Positions 16,357-24,657 of a DNA stretch of 64,000 nt are shown piece after piece (within the stretch, counting starts at the first letter, position 1; every line of letters begins with the position of its first letter). Below the pieces are notes generated by a model. The model was given only the letters and a program-made list of their open reading frames with translations, was not told the origin of the DNA and searched no databases. A program made the position numbers and the translations under genes. Source of the DNA: Micrococcus porci (lineage in GTDB: Bacteria; Actinomycetota; Actinomycetes; Actinomycetales; Micrococcaceae). The DNA is taken from positions 682,001-746,000 of the forward strand of contig NZ_CP083691.1 of NCBI RefSeq assembly GCF_020097155.1, written 5' to 3'.

Positions 16357-17610
16357 TTACTCGGCGGCGGGTGGGGCGCCGTCGTCGAGGTCCCGCATCT
16401 GCCGCACCGGTGACAGGGCGACGGGAAGGGTGGAAGCCGCCATCGCGGCCGTGCCCAGCGCGGCGGCAAGCCATCCCCCGACAGCCGAGATCAGCCAGCC
16501 TCCCAACAGTGCACCGATTGCGAGGGCGCCCCAGGAGAGCATGCGGTAGCTGGCGTTGACCCTCCCGCGGAGTTCCTCGGGAACCGTGACCTGACGGACG
16601 GTGACGGCCTGGGAGTTCGCGATGCCGGTGCCGAACCCGGACGCGAAGAAGGCCGCGGCGAGGACCACCAGGGACGTCACGGAGGTGTCGGAGCTGAACA
16701 GCACGCCGATCAGCGGCGCCGTGTTGCCTACGAGCATGGCCGTGATGAGGGATCGGCCATAGCCGAAACGCTCAGTCAGTCGGGCGCTGATGCCCGCCCC
16801 GAGGAAGGCGCCGAGTCCGCCGGCCATGAAGATCAGCCCGAGCACGAGGGGCCCGTCGTCCCGGGCGTCAACGATCAGGACGGTGAGGGCGAGCATGAAG
16901 ACCTCGTTGCCCAGGTTCCAGATCGTCGCCTCCGCGGCAAGAGCCCGGACGACACGGTGGCGAAGCAGGGCCAGGAACCCCTCCCGGGCCTGTTGTCGAG
17001 CCGAAGTGTCGGGAGCCTCCGCAGGCGGCTCGTGGGTCTGAATCCGCCGCAGCAGCACGACAGAGAGCAGCCGCCCCGCCCCGTTGATCGCGACGGCGAA
17101 CGGTGCCGTGAGCCATTGGACGAGCGCACCTCCGACTCCGGAACCCCCGATGCCGATCGCCGAGTAGGTGGCTGTCATCTTCGCGTTCGCATCCGGGAGA
17201 GCTGCCCTGCTGACCACCTGGGGGGTGAAGGAGAAGTCCGCGAGCATGTGCAGCACGGACATCGCCCCCAGCACTGCGGCCGCGGCCACCAGGGCCGGCA
17301 CGGTGAGCCATCCGGCCAATGCCGCACCGGCGATACCGAGCAGAGTGATCCCGCTGACCGTCTCCGCCGTGATCATCAAGGGTCGCCGCCTCCACCGGTC
17401 CACCAGCACGCCCAGCCACAGGGGCAGTACCAGGTACGGCAGGAACGTCGCGACTCGCACCCAGGACAGCTCCTCGGCCGAGGCTCCCAACCACACCAGA
17501 GCGAGAACCGGCATGGCCAGCTCGCCGATCTCGCCCCCCAAGGCTGACGCCGTTGAGGCACCCCAGAGGCGACGGAAGTCCCGACTGCGCCACGCGCTAA
17601 CTCTTGTCAT
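16357..17610 (-). CDS. MFS transporter, probable drug exporter
   Basis: 417 residues and about 12 membrane helices, with the MFS motif-A-like loop LGVLVDRWRRRPLMI after helix 2. C-terminal half: FGYGRSLITAML and VPEELRGRVNASYRMLSWGALAIGALLGG, characteristic of the MFS_3/enterobactin-exporter-like branch common in actinomycetes. ATG 17610 is chosen over an upstream in-frame start. It is divergent from a CGNR-type regulator 69 bp away that probably controls it. Confidence 0.85.
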   Translation of the reverse strand: MTRVSAWRSRDFRRLWGASTASALGGEIGELAMPVLALVWLGASAEELSWVRVATFLPYLVLPLWLGVLVDRWRRRPLMITAETVSGITLLGIAGAALAGWLTVPALVAAAAVLGAMSVLHMLADFSFTPQVVSRAALPDANAKMTATYSAIGIGGSGVGGALVQWLTAPFAVAINGAGRLLSVVLLRRIQTHEPPAEAPDTSARQQAREGFLALLRHRVVRALAAEATIWNLGNEVFMLALTVLIVDARDDGPLVLGLIFMAGGLGAFLGAGISARLTERFGYGRSLITAMLVGNTAPLIGVLFSSDTSVTSLVVLAAAFFASGFGTGIANSQAVTVRQVTVPEELRGRVNASYRMLSWGALAIGALLGGWLISAVGGWLAAALGTAAMAASTLPVALSPVRQMRDLDDGAPPAAE

Positions 17611-17679
17611 GTGATAGATGGTTATCCGTGGGCATGCTCTTGGCAACCGTCTTGATCAGATTGGTGGTTAGATCGGTGC

Positions 17680-18225
17680 ATGGGATCTTCGAGTGAGCCG
17701 TACGCGCCGGGTGACCTCGAGCTGGTGCGGACGTTCGTGAACACACTGGACATCGAGAAAGGCACGGACGCCCTGGAATCGTCAGAAACGTGGGGTCGGT
17801 GGTGTGCGGAACGAGGACTCTCGGTCGAGTCGAGTGCGACCGACCGTCAGCTCCTGGGTGAGCTTCGTGAGGCACTGCGTGAGAGCCTGCTTGCTCATCA
17901 CTCGCGAGGTTCAATGCCTCCGGCAGCCCGCGAGGTGCTCGATCGAATGCTGGCCTGGAGTCAGGCCGAAGCGACCTTCACCGAGGAGGGCTTGCGCCTC
18001 ATCCCTCGGAGAGACGGAGCGCACTATGTCGCCGGGAGGATTCTCTCCCTCGTTGCGGCGGCAACGGTGGACGGAACGTGGTCTCGCCTCAAGGCCTGCA
18101 GGGACGACGAGTGCAAATGGGCCTTCTACGATCACTCGCGCTCCCGTACCGGCCAGTGGTGCTCGATGGCGATCTGTGGGAACCGGAACAAGCAGGCTCG
18201 TCTGAGAGAGCGGCGAGGACAGTGA
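17680..18225 (+). CDS. CGNR zinc-finger (ABATE-domain) regulator
   Basis: 181 residues. The N-terminal helical ABATE-like domain (DLELVRTFVNTLDIEKGTD) leads to a C-terminal treble-clef zinc finger: LKACRDDECKWAFYDHS, then QWCSMAICGNRNKQARL, with the CGNR tetrad. These proteins are thought to be stress-responsive transcription regulators. It is divergent from the MFS gene. Its stop codon is only a few bases from a truncated IS3 remnant, so the 3' flank is rearranged, but the coding region looks complete. Confidence 0.85.
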   Translation: MGSSSEPYAPGDLELVRTFVNTLDIEKGTDALESSETWGRWCAERGLSVESSATDRQLLGELREALRESLLAHHSRGSMPPAAREVLDRMLAWSQAEATFTEEGLRLIPRRDGAHYVAGRILSLVAAATVDGTWSRLKACRDDECKWAFYDHSRSRTGQWCSMAICGNRNKQARLRERRGQ

Positions 18226-18516
18226 ATCCGACCGCTGCCACCCGGGCGCCGGACCTGGTCCCGGCCGATCTCCCACCCGGCGCGGCGCATCGCGTGGTGC
18301 ATCTTCCGCACCCCGTAGACGCAGTAGTTCTCCGCATGGACCCGTCGGATCTCTTTGATGAGAATCTCGTCTCGCAGCGCCCGCGTGGAAGCCGGGCGGG
18401 TCTTCGCGGCCCGGTAGCTCACGTCGAGGTGATGAACCCACACTCCGTCGCGCTGAGCACGCGGCAGATGGCCTCGACCCCGAAACGCTCGCGGTGTTCG
18501 TCGATGAACGCGATCA
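18226..18516 (-). pseudogene. IS3 OrfB fragment, frameshifted and truncated
   Basis: The first part reads MIAFIDEHRERFGVEAIC, then the frame breaks near 18420 and resumes as SYRAAKTRPASTRALRDE and ENYCVYGVRKMHHAMRR. The integrase core is absent. It is not functional. Confidence 0.8.
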
Positions 18517-18834
18517 TCTCGTCGTGGGGCGGTCGAGTTCCGCTGCGAAAAAAGCCGAGGCCTTGCGCAGGATCTCGTTCGCGCGGCGCAGTTCGAGGTT
18601 CTCCCTGCGTAAGCGGCGCATCTCTTCAGACTCGTCGGTGCTCACCCCGGGAGCTCCGCCTCGATCGATGCGTCCCTGCCTCCACCAGTTCCGCATCGTA
18701 TGAGGGGAGATCCCGCCGAGGGCTTCGCCTACGGCTACGCAGGCCCCCCAGCCGGAGCACTGCTCGGCACGGATGCGTTCCTCGATGAGCTCCAGGGCTC
18801 GGGCCTTGAACTCGGGGGTGTACTTCTGGGGCAT
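18514..18834 (-). CDS. IS3-family transposase OrfA, in a truncated element
   Basis: 106 residues: MPQKYTPEFKARALELIEER, HTH region SPHTMRNWWRQGRID and the coiled coil MRRLRRENLELRRANEILRKASAFFAAELD. Complete by itself, but its OrfB partner is destroyed, so no active transposase is expected. Confidence 0.8.
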   Translation of the reverse strand: MPQKYTPEFKARALELIEERIRAEQCSGWGACVAVGEALGGISPHTMRNWWRQGRIDRGGAPGVSTDESEEMRRLRRENLELRRANEILRKASAFFAAELDRPTTR

Positions 18835-18895
18835 GATCCGATCCTCCTTGAGGAAGTAGATCGGAGCGAAACCCAGGGCGCTTCAGACGGACGAA

Positions 18896-19516
18896 TCACT
18901 CACGGTCGGCCTCGATCCATCCGTGGAGACGCGCACCGGGATCTTGACGAGTCCCGCGATCGACCACGGTGAATTCTGCCGTGGTCAGTAGGCGTGAGAG
19001 CGCGTCGACAGGCCAGTGCCAGGTGGTGGTGACGGCATGGTCGAAGGGTTCGACCTCGTCTCCCGCGAAGAAGCCCAGCAGCATCGATCCGCCCGGACGC
19101 AACGACCGGTGTGCGTGCTCGAAGAGATGGGGCATCTCCGCCGGTGGCGTGTGGATGATGGAGTACCAGGCGAGGATCCCGTCGACGGCGGCCGTCGGCA
19201 GAGTCTCGAAGGAGCCCCGCTCGACGCGCACCTCGGGGTGGGCGCGGCGCGCGTGGGCCACAAACTCCTCGACCGGCTCGATGCCTCTCACGTCATGGCC
19301 CAGGGAGTGCAGGTACGCGGTCCAGTGGGCCGGCCCGCAGCCGACATCTGCCAGAACCCCGCCCGTCCTCTGGGCCCATGCCTCGACCAGCCTCTTGTCG
19401 GCGTCGGCCACGGCGTCCATGCGCCCGAGCAGGTCCGCATACTCGACGGCGCGGGCGGCGTAGGCCTCTTGGGCGGACGGGGAATGCGGCCGCATTCCGT
19501 CGGGTTCTGCGGACAT
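18896..19516 (-). CDS. SAM-dependent class I methyltransferase
   Basis: 206 residues. The SAM-binding motif I is GGVLADVGCGPAHWTAYLHSLG, with the acidic residue in VRGIEPVEEF, and a later motif is LFEHAHRSLRPGGSMLLGFF. The fold matches ubiE/tellurite-resistance-like small-molecule methyltransferases. The substrate is unknown. It is oriented with the GNAT gene upstream but 94 bp apart. ATG 19516 precedes MSAEPDGMRP. Confidence 0.83.
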   Translation of the reverse strand: MSAEPDGMRPHSPSAQEAYAARAVEYADLLGRMDAVADADKRLVEAWAQRTGGVLADVGCGPAHWTAYLHSLGHDVRGIEPVEEFVAHARRAHPEVRVERGSFETLPTAAVDGILAWYSIIHTPPAEMPHLFEHAHRSLRPGGSMLLGFFAGDEVEPFDHAVTTTWHWPVDALSRLLTTAEFTVVDRGTRQDPGARLHGWIEADRE

Positions 19517-19610
19517 CACTGGCACCTGCCGGCAGTCCACTTCTCTTGAGCAAGCCTCAACACTGCGGCGCCGCGGCAAGGCAAGGGAACGAGGGAAGAC
19601 CGCTCCCCCG

Positions 19611-20180
19611 TCACCACGGCCGCCCCTGGAGGTCGATCTCCCCGGCCGACCAGGGCTGCTTGGCGTTGCGCAACGGCATAACCAGCAGAGGGTCCCCCTG
19701 AGCGCTCTCTGATGGTTGTCCGTTGAGCCCAATGTAGCGTTCAGCGGCGACGATGCGCCGCCATCCACACGAGACGTAGAACGGCACCACGGACTCGTGG
19801 CAACCGAGATAACCGAACTCCGCGTCGGAGTGGGCGCGCATGGAATCCACCGCTGCCCGCATCAGCCGCTGGCCCAGATGGTGGCCGCGCCCGCTCGGGG
19901 TGACCAGCACGCCGCCCACGCCGGCGATCGTTACATGATGATCACCCACAGTGATCGAGCGGCGGGCCCATCCGATGTGCCCAACGGTCTGCGCGTCGAG
20001 GGTGGCGATGACGTGCATGTCATGGGGCGCATACCCGTACGGCTGGTCGGGATCCCATTCTCCGAAGTCCTCGAGGTATTCAGCAGCGAAGAGGCGGTTC
20101 AGGTCATCCAGCTGGCCAGGCGTCAGGTCGGCGTGCCAGCTCAGCTCGATCGTGGGCGAGGAGGAAGGAGCCAGATCCAT
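19611..20180 (-). CDS. GNAT-family N-acetyltransferase (copy 1)
   Basis: 189 residues starting MDLAPSSSPTIELSWH. The CoA-binding region is VGGVLVTPSGRGHHLGQRLMRAAVDSM, followed by GYLGCHESVVPFYVSCGW. The overall look is like AAC(2')-type or NodA-like acetyltransferases, but the substrate is not assignable. It is a close paralogue of 49131-49700 (the same length and mostly identical residues). Both copies lie next to the A/B repeat family described at 20203-20500 and 48770-50727, so they probably moved with it. Confidence 0.83.
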   Translation of the reverse strand: MDLAPSSSPTIELSWHADLTPGQLDDLNRLFAAEYLEDFGEWDPDQPYGYAPHDMHVIATLDAQTVGHIGWARRSITVGDHHVTIAGVGGVLVTPSGRGHHLGQRLMRAAVDSMRAHSDAEFGYLGCHESVVPFYVSCGWRRIVAAERYIGLNGQPSESAQGDPLLVMPLRNAKQPWSAGEIDLQGRPW

Positions 20181-20202
20181 ACGCCAATTCTCGCAGAGGG
20201 CT

Positions 20203-20500
20203 TGGACCCACGGCCCCTGAATGCGGCGGGGCAGGATCTGCCCCGGCGTCAAGGGTTCAAGTGCTCACCCGGATATGAAACATATTCATGCGTTTCTGAA
20301 ATCTTCGCTGCATCTCGACATGGACCCACGGCCCCTGAATGCGGCGGGGCAGGATCTGCCCCGGCGTCAAGGGTTCAAGTGCTCACCCGGATATGAAACA
20401 TATTCATGCGTTTCTGAAATCTTCGCTGCATCTCGACATTCGTCTCGTTGTCGAGATGCAGCGAAGAGTTCACACGACGCGCGGTGAACTCTTCGCATAT
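20203..20500. repeat. Perfect 118-bp tandem duplication plus inverted A/B repeats
   Basis: Bases 20203-20320 are repeated exactly at 20321-20438. Each copy ends in an A repeat (48 bp, 20273-20320 and 20391-20438), from ATATGAAACATATTC to GCTGCATCTCGACA. A B repeat follows in inverse sense at 20449-20500, beginning TGTCGAGATGCAGCGAAG. The second A and the B form an 18-bp-arm inverted repeat around a 10-bp spacer. B contains an inner palindrome (GAAGAGTTCAC / GTGAACTCTTC). Confidence 0.9.
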
Positions 20501-20698
20501 CAGGCGGGATCCGGTCGGCGTGAAATCTGGGTGTCCCGGTGGGCGCTCCCGCGCGCCCCAGGGCCCGCCAGAAACGTACGGGCGGCTGCCGCTCTGGCGG
20601 GTCGGTTGTGGCGAGTCATGTGGCGGGCGGACAGGGTCGGATGTGGCGCGCACGGCGCATGGCGGGGTCCCTCGCCACAAACGACCGTTTGGGCGGGC
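20501..20698. other. Gene-free GC-rich gap
   Basis: No convincing gene. The first bases (GGCGGGATCCGGT) are shared with the flank of the B repeat at 47425-47476, so this is probably the inner part of the same repeat type. Confidence 0.4.
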
Positions 20699-21246
20699 TC
20701 AACGCGAGCAAGTCGTCCGCACGGCACATATGAGCTGCTCGGTCTGACTGAGGTCGTCGACGACCACGACAGAGCGCAGCCCCTCAGTGGTGCTCATGTC
20801 GATGTGGGCCTGGCCTCCGTTGTTGATCCGCAGCCCGTCTGGGGAGGTGGCCAGCCCGGTGACGAACCAGTTGAGCAGGCCATGGTTCATGCCGTCGTCG
20901 GGTCCGCAGGTGATCGTGGCGATCTGATGGACAGGGATGGCGCGAGAGTAGAACGGCGCGTGCACGTGCAGCTCGGGGTTGGCCCCCTCAGTGAGCTCGA
21001 GAGTGATTCTCGCTCCGAGACTGGCCAGGCGGTTGCCGTACGAAGCTGCCTCCGCCCCCAGCTCTTTCAGGCCGGGCCGCGCGATGTGAGGACGGCATCG
21101 ACGGCGTCGGCCTCCTTTCCCGTGGACTGGTCCACGATGCGCAGGGATTCTGCGATGCCCGGTGACTGAAAGAGGTGGTGGGAGATCTTCGTCTCCACCG
21201 CCTCGAGCTTCTGGCGGAGGTCTTGGTGTGAGTCTCTGCGGGGCAT
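20699..21246 (-). pseudogene. Unknown protein gene with an apparent frameshift near 21067
   Basis: Two frames abut. The first, 21246-21067, gives 59 residues starting MPRRDSHQDLRQKLEAVE; the second continues from about 21067 as KELGAEAASYGNRLASLG down to 20699 with no start of its own. Together they would make a soluble protein of about 180 residues. The C-terminal part contains IATITCGPDDGMNHGLLNW. No family is recognised. Either a mutation broke the gene or a frameshift is used; I cannot tell which. Confidence 0.5.
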
Positions 21247-21484
21247 GGGGATCCCTTCGTCTGGAAGGCGGAGATTCCCGGTGTCGGAGGCGGACTTCTT
21301 GGGGACAGGATCCCACGAGGTGAACAGCGCCGGGTAAGGCCCGGGCTGGTGTCGCCTATCACGGCGTCTTCCGATCCGCCCAGGAATTACGGTGAGCGTT
21401 CTCGGGGGTGGGGTGGAATTTGACGTCCACTTTATAAGGGAATACGTTCATCAGGAAAGAATCCATTTCGTGAAAGGAAAGACA
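21247..21484. other. Upstream region of lsr2
   Basis: No gene. It turns AT-richer toward 21484, and GAAAGGAAAGAC serves as the lsr2 ribosome site. It probably contains the divergent promoters of lsr2 and the unknown gene at 20699-21246. Confidence 0.5.
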
Positions 21485-21841
21485 ATGGCGATCATCTCCA
21501 CCGTGGCCGATGACTTCGACGGCTCGACCCCTGCTGAGGCGGTGCGTTTCTCCGTGGCGGGGCGTGATTACGAGATCGACCTGTCCAAGGAGCACCGGGC
21601 CGAGCTGGACGCGATCATGGCCGAGTTCCAGGACCGGCTGAAGAAGTTCACCGACGTCGCCCGGCCGGCCGGCCGCGCCGCGTCCACCGGGCGGACCCCG
21701 GCTCGCCGTTCCTCGGGTTCCGGCGTGGATGCCTCTACCGTGCGGCTGTGGGCCGTGGAGAACGGGTTCGACGTCAAGGACCGCGGACGCATCCCGGTCG
21801 AGGTCATGGACGCCTACCGCAACCGCGGCAAGAAGGGTTGA
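21485..21841 (+). CDS. lsr2: Lsr2-family nucleoid-associated xenogeneic silencer
   Basis: 118 residues. The N-terminal dimerisation domain includes VADDFDGSTPAEAVRFSVAGRDYEIDLS. A basic linker follows (RAASTGRTPARRSSGSG). The C-terminal DNA-binding domain is ASTVRLWAVENGFDVKDRGRIPVEVMDAYRNR, where R-G-R in KDRGRIP is the AT-hook-like minor-groove reader. Lsr2 coats AT-rich foreign DNA in actinomycetes. Its presence on this mosaic suggests that the island or plasmid brings its own silencer. Confidence 0.93.
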   Translation: MAIISTVADDFDGSTPAEAVRFSVAGRDYEIDLSKEHRAELDAIMAEFQDRLKKFTDVARPAGRAASTGRTPARRSSGSGVDASTVRLWAVENGFDVKDRGRIPVEVMDAYRNRGKKG

Positions 21842-21923
21842 GCCCGCAACTCGCTTGGACGCCGGTCCGCGTCCTGTGTGAGCGTAGGGCCGGCGCCCCA
21901 AGAGTTCAGCTATATTAAATCTT

Positions 21924-23186
21924 ATGCCTGCATCGTCACGCGAGCTCCGGATGGCCGTCGGATCGGATCGGCCAAGTCGTCAGGGAGTGCGGCTGTTGGG
22001 ACCAGCCTTCGTGGCGGCGGTGGCCTATGTGGACCCCGGCAATGTCGCGGCGAACCTGACGGCCGGGGCCCAGTACGGATATCTGCTGGTCTGGGTGCTG
22101 GTCGCAGCGAACCTGATGGCCATGCTTGTGCAGTACCTCTCAGCGAAGCTCGGGCTCGTCACCGGCCGCTCGCTGCCCGAGCTGCTGGGACACCGGATGC
22201 CGCGCGGGCGGCGTCTGGCGTACTGGGTGCAGGCGGAGATCGTGGCCGCCGCCACGGATCTGGCCGAGGTGATCGGAGGGGCCATCGCTCTGCACATCCT
22301 CTTCGGCATCCCCCTGCTGGCCGGCGGGGTGATCGTCGGGGTGGTCTCGATGATCCTGCTGGGTGTGCAGTCCCGGCGCGGGCAGCGGCCCTTCGAGTTC
22401 GTCGTCGTGGGCCTGCTGGCCGTGATCACCCTCGGGTTCGTCTCGGGACTGTTCTACGGGCCCATCTCCTGGGGTGAGGCCGTGGCGGGCATGGCCCCCC
22501 GGTTCGAGGGAACCCAGACCGTGCTCTTGGCGGCCGGCATGTTGGGGGCCACAGTGATGCCCCACGCGATCTATGTGCACTCAGCTCTGGCGCGCGACCG
22601 CCACCAGGGAGCCCACACCAATCCGGCCACGCTTGGCGGGCTGCTGCGGGCCACCCGGTGGGATGTGGGACTGTCCCTTCTGGTGGCAGGGTCGGTGAAC
22701 ATCGCGATGCTGTTGCTGGCGGCGGCCAACCTCTCCGGGGTCTCCGGGACGGACAGCATCGAAGGTGCCCATGCGGCGATTACGGCCGCGCTGGGCCCCA
22801 CGGTGGGTGTCCTTTTCGGCGTCGGCCTGCTGGCCTCCGGGCTGGCCTCCACCGCGGTGGGCTCCTATGCGGGGTCGGAGATCATGGGCGGGCTGCTGCA
22901 CTGGCGCATCCCTCAGATGGTGCGACGGGTGCTCACGCTGATCCCCGCGCTGTTGGTCATCGCCTCCGGGGTGGATCCCACCTGGGCGCTCGTCCTCTCC
23001 CAGGTGCTGCTCAGTGTCGGCATCCCCTTCGCCATGATCCCCCTAGTCCGCCTGACCGGCGCCCGGGCCGTGATGGGCCGACACGTGAACTCCGCGCCCC
23101 TGCAGACGGCGGCATGGGTGGTCGTGGCTCTGATCGTGGCCCTGAACGCCGTGCTGCTGTGGCTGACGTTGACCGGGCAGGAGTGA
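21924..23186 (+). CDS. mntH: Nramp-family divalent metal (Mn) transporter MntH
   Basis: 420 residues and about 11 membrane helices. The Nramp signature in helix 1 is AAVAYVDPGNVAANLTAG (D-P-G-N metal site), and the helix 6 motif is MLGATVMPHAIYVHSAL (M-P-H). No clear ribosome site; a TATATT hexamer 7 bp before the ATG suggests a leaderless mRNA. It is followed 16 bp later by an MntR/DtxR-type regulator gene, so Mn(II)-dependent control is likely. Confidence 0.92.
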   Translation: MPASSRELRMAVGSDRPSRQGVRLLGPAFVAAVAYVDPGNVAANLTAGAQYGYLLVWVLVAANLMAMLVQYLSAKLGLVTGRSLPELLGHRMPRGRRLAYWVQAEIVAAATDLAEVIGGAIALHILFGIPLLAGGVIVGVVSMILLGVQSRRGQRPFEFVVVGLLAVITLGFVSGLFYGPISWGEAVAGMAPRFEGTQTVLLAAGMLGATVMPHAIYVHSALARDRHQGAHTNPATLGGLLRATRWDVGLSLLVAGSVNIAMLLLAAANLSGVSGTDSIEGAHAAITAALGPTVGVLFGVGLLASGLASTAVGSYAGSEIMGGLLHWRIPQMVRRVLTLIPALLVIASGVDPTWALVLSQVLLSVGIPFAMIPLVRLTGARAVMGRHVNSAPLQTAAWVVVALIVALNAVLLWLTLTGQE

Positions 23187-23202
23187 AGGAGGCCCCGCTA
23201 TC

Positions 23203-23883
23203 GTGCAGGCCATGAGCCTTGACGAGATCACTCCGGTGGCCCAGGACTACCTCAAGGCAATCTGGTCTGCCACGGAGTGGGGAGACGCGCCGCTGAGCAC
23301 GAATAGCCTGGCCGCACGAATGGGCACCACCGCGCCCAACGTCACCGAGACGGTCAAGCGCCTGGCAGCTCAGGGCCTGGTCGAGTACCAGCCCTACAAG
23401 CCCGTGACCCTCACCGGGAAGGGACGCGAGCACGCGATCGCGATGGTGCGCCGACACCGGCTGCTGGAAAGCTTCCTCGCCGCGACCCTGGGCTACTCCT
23501 GGGACGAAGTCCACGCGGAAGCCGAACGACTCGAGCACGCCGCCTCCGACGAGCTGATCGAGCGGATCGACCAGATGCTGGGCCGCCCCACGCGCGATCC
23601 CCACGGCGACCCCATTCCCACTCCCGAAGGGCAGCGGGCACAGCCAGCCCACGCGGTCCGCCTGGACGTGGCCGAGCCGGGGTTCTACCGGGTCCTACGC
23701 ATCTCCGACGCCGACCCGCAGCGTCTGGTCCGCTTCCAGCAGGCCGGACTCGTTCCCGGCACTGTCGTCGAGGTGACCGAGGCGGGCCACTCCCGACTGC
23801 GCGTGGTCGCAGTCGGGCCCGTGGAACTCATCGAGACGGATGCGGCTGCCATCTGGCTGGTGCCGAGCGCGACTCGAGGATGA
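23203..23883 (+). CDS. mntR: MntR/DtxR-family metal-dependent regulator
   Basis: 226 residues. The winged HTH (LSTNSLAARMGTTAPNVTETVKRLAAQGLVEY) is followed by the dimerisation/metal domain with RRHRLLESFLAATLGYSWDEVHAEAERLEHAASDELIERID and a C-terminal FeoA/SH3-like domain (LVRFQQAGLVPGTVVEVTEA). Conserved Glu/His of the metal sites are visible in the HRLLE and EAERLEH stretches. GTG 23203 has AAGGAGG at ideal spacing; ATG 23212 is an alternative. Likely represses mntH when Mn is replete. Confidence 0.9.
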   Translation: MQAMSLDEITPVAQDYLKAIWSATEWGDAPLSTNSLAARMGTTAPNVTETVKRLAAQGLVEYQPYKPVTLTGKGREHAIAMVRRHRLLESFLAATLGYSWDEVHAEAERLEHAASDELIERIDQMLGRPTRDPHGDPIPTPEGQRAQPAHAVRLDVAEPGFYRVLRISDADPQRLVRFQQAGLVPGTVVEVTEAGHSRLRVVAVGPVELIETDAAAIWLVPSATRG

Positions 23884-23939
23884 ATCGTCCTCACCTTCAT
23901 TGCGCATCGGTGCCGCCCCCGTCGAGAAGCAGGCTGTCC

Positions 23940-23957
23940 AAGGGGGTATACCCCTTT
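23940..23957. promoter_or_regulatory. Palindrome resembling a CsoR-type operator
   Basis: A perfect 12-bp core GGGGTATACCCC lies in AAGGG...CCTTT context. It is similar to the copper-sensor operators in the 51-59 kb region. Its downstream gene has been displaced by the transposon that starts 32 bp later. Confidence 0.5.
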
Positions 23958-23980
23958 ACACACCCCGTCCGCCAACGAGA

Positions 23981-23988
23981 GCATCACG
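23981..23988. repeat. 8-bp direct repeat GCATCACG, left of the transposon
   Basis: The same 8 bases lie directly beyond the right end at 36662-36669. This marks 23989-36661 as one inserted unit. Confidence 0.85.
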
Positions 23989-24657
23989 TGTGAGCAGCTT
24001 CGCTCTGTGTCGCGGTTTTCGCTGCGTTCCGTGTCGGGTTAGGTGGTGCCGATGACGAGGGTGCTGCGGGCGGCTTCGACGACGTCGTTGGTGATGACGT
24101 CGAGCTCGTTGATCTTCAGGACACGTTGAATCTGTGGGAGGAGACGTTCGAGGAGACGGAAGTTGCCGCGGGTGATGCGTTCGACGGCGGCGATGGCTTG
24201 CGCGTCAGTGAAGTCGTCGGGGTCGAGGGTCTTGCCGAGCTTGCGCCATTGACGTTCGAGGACGAACAGCAGCTCGTCGTGGCCGAGGGGGCGGTACTGG
24301 TGGGCGAACCCGAGTCGGCTGTAGAGCTGTGGGTAGTGAGTGAACTGCTTCTCGATGCCGGGCATGCCGATCAGGATCATCGCGATGCCTGTTCGGTCGT
24401 ACTGGTCGCGGAGCCACTCGATGGCGTTGCCGGTGAGGCGTTCGGACTCATCGATGATGATCAGCTCGAGCAGTGACGGGTTGGGGCCGTGCGCGTGGTC
24501 GACGTGGCCGCCGTGGAGGACGAGGTGTTCCTCGATGCAGCGTTCGGTGCGGATCATGTCGTGCCGGAGGTCCTCTTGCAGGGCGCGCATCGTCGCGGAG
24601 ACCTCGGGCGTGTAGAAGACGGTCCGGGCGCGGTGGGCCGCGGCATAGATCTTGGTG
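23987..24657. repeat. 671-bp exact direct repeat, copy 1
   Basis: By reading, I find it identical to 26571-27241. It covers the transposon left end and the 3' two thirds of tniB. The copies bracket the SMR/TetR genes. Confidence 0.9.

Larger units (their letters stand above)
18226..18885 (-). mobile_element. Truncated IS3-family element
   Basis: The orfA end is intact with a terminal repeat ending AAACCCAGGGCGCTTCA at 18885, identical to the end of the 3425-4774 element. The orfB end is lost at about 18226, next to the CGNR gene. Confidence 0.8.

Noticed and set aside
20221..20487. Open frames reading through the duplicated region at 20221-20487
   Set aside because: They only translate the A repeat twice and have no ribosome site or family.
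20203..20500. CRISPR array
   Set aside because: Repeat spacing is irregular and there are no unique spacers or cas genes; the copies are tandem or inverted.
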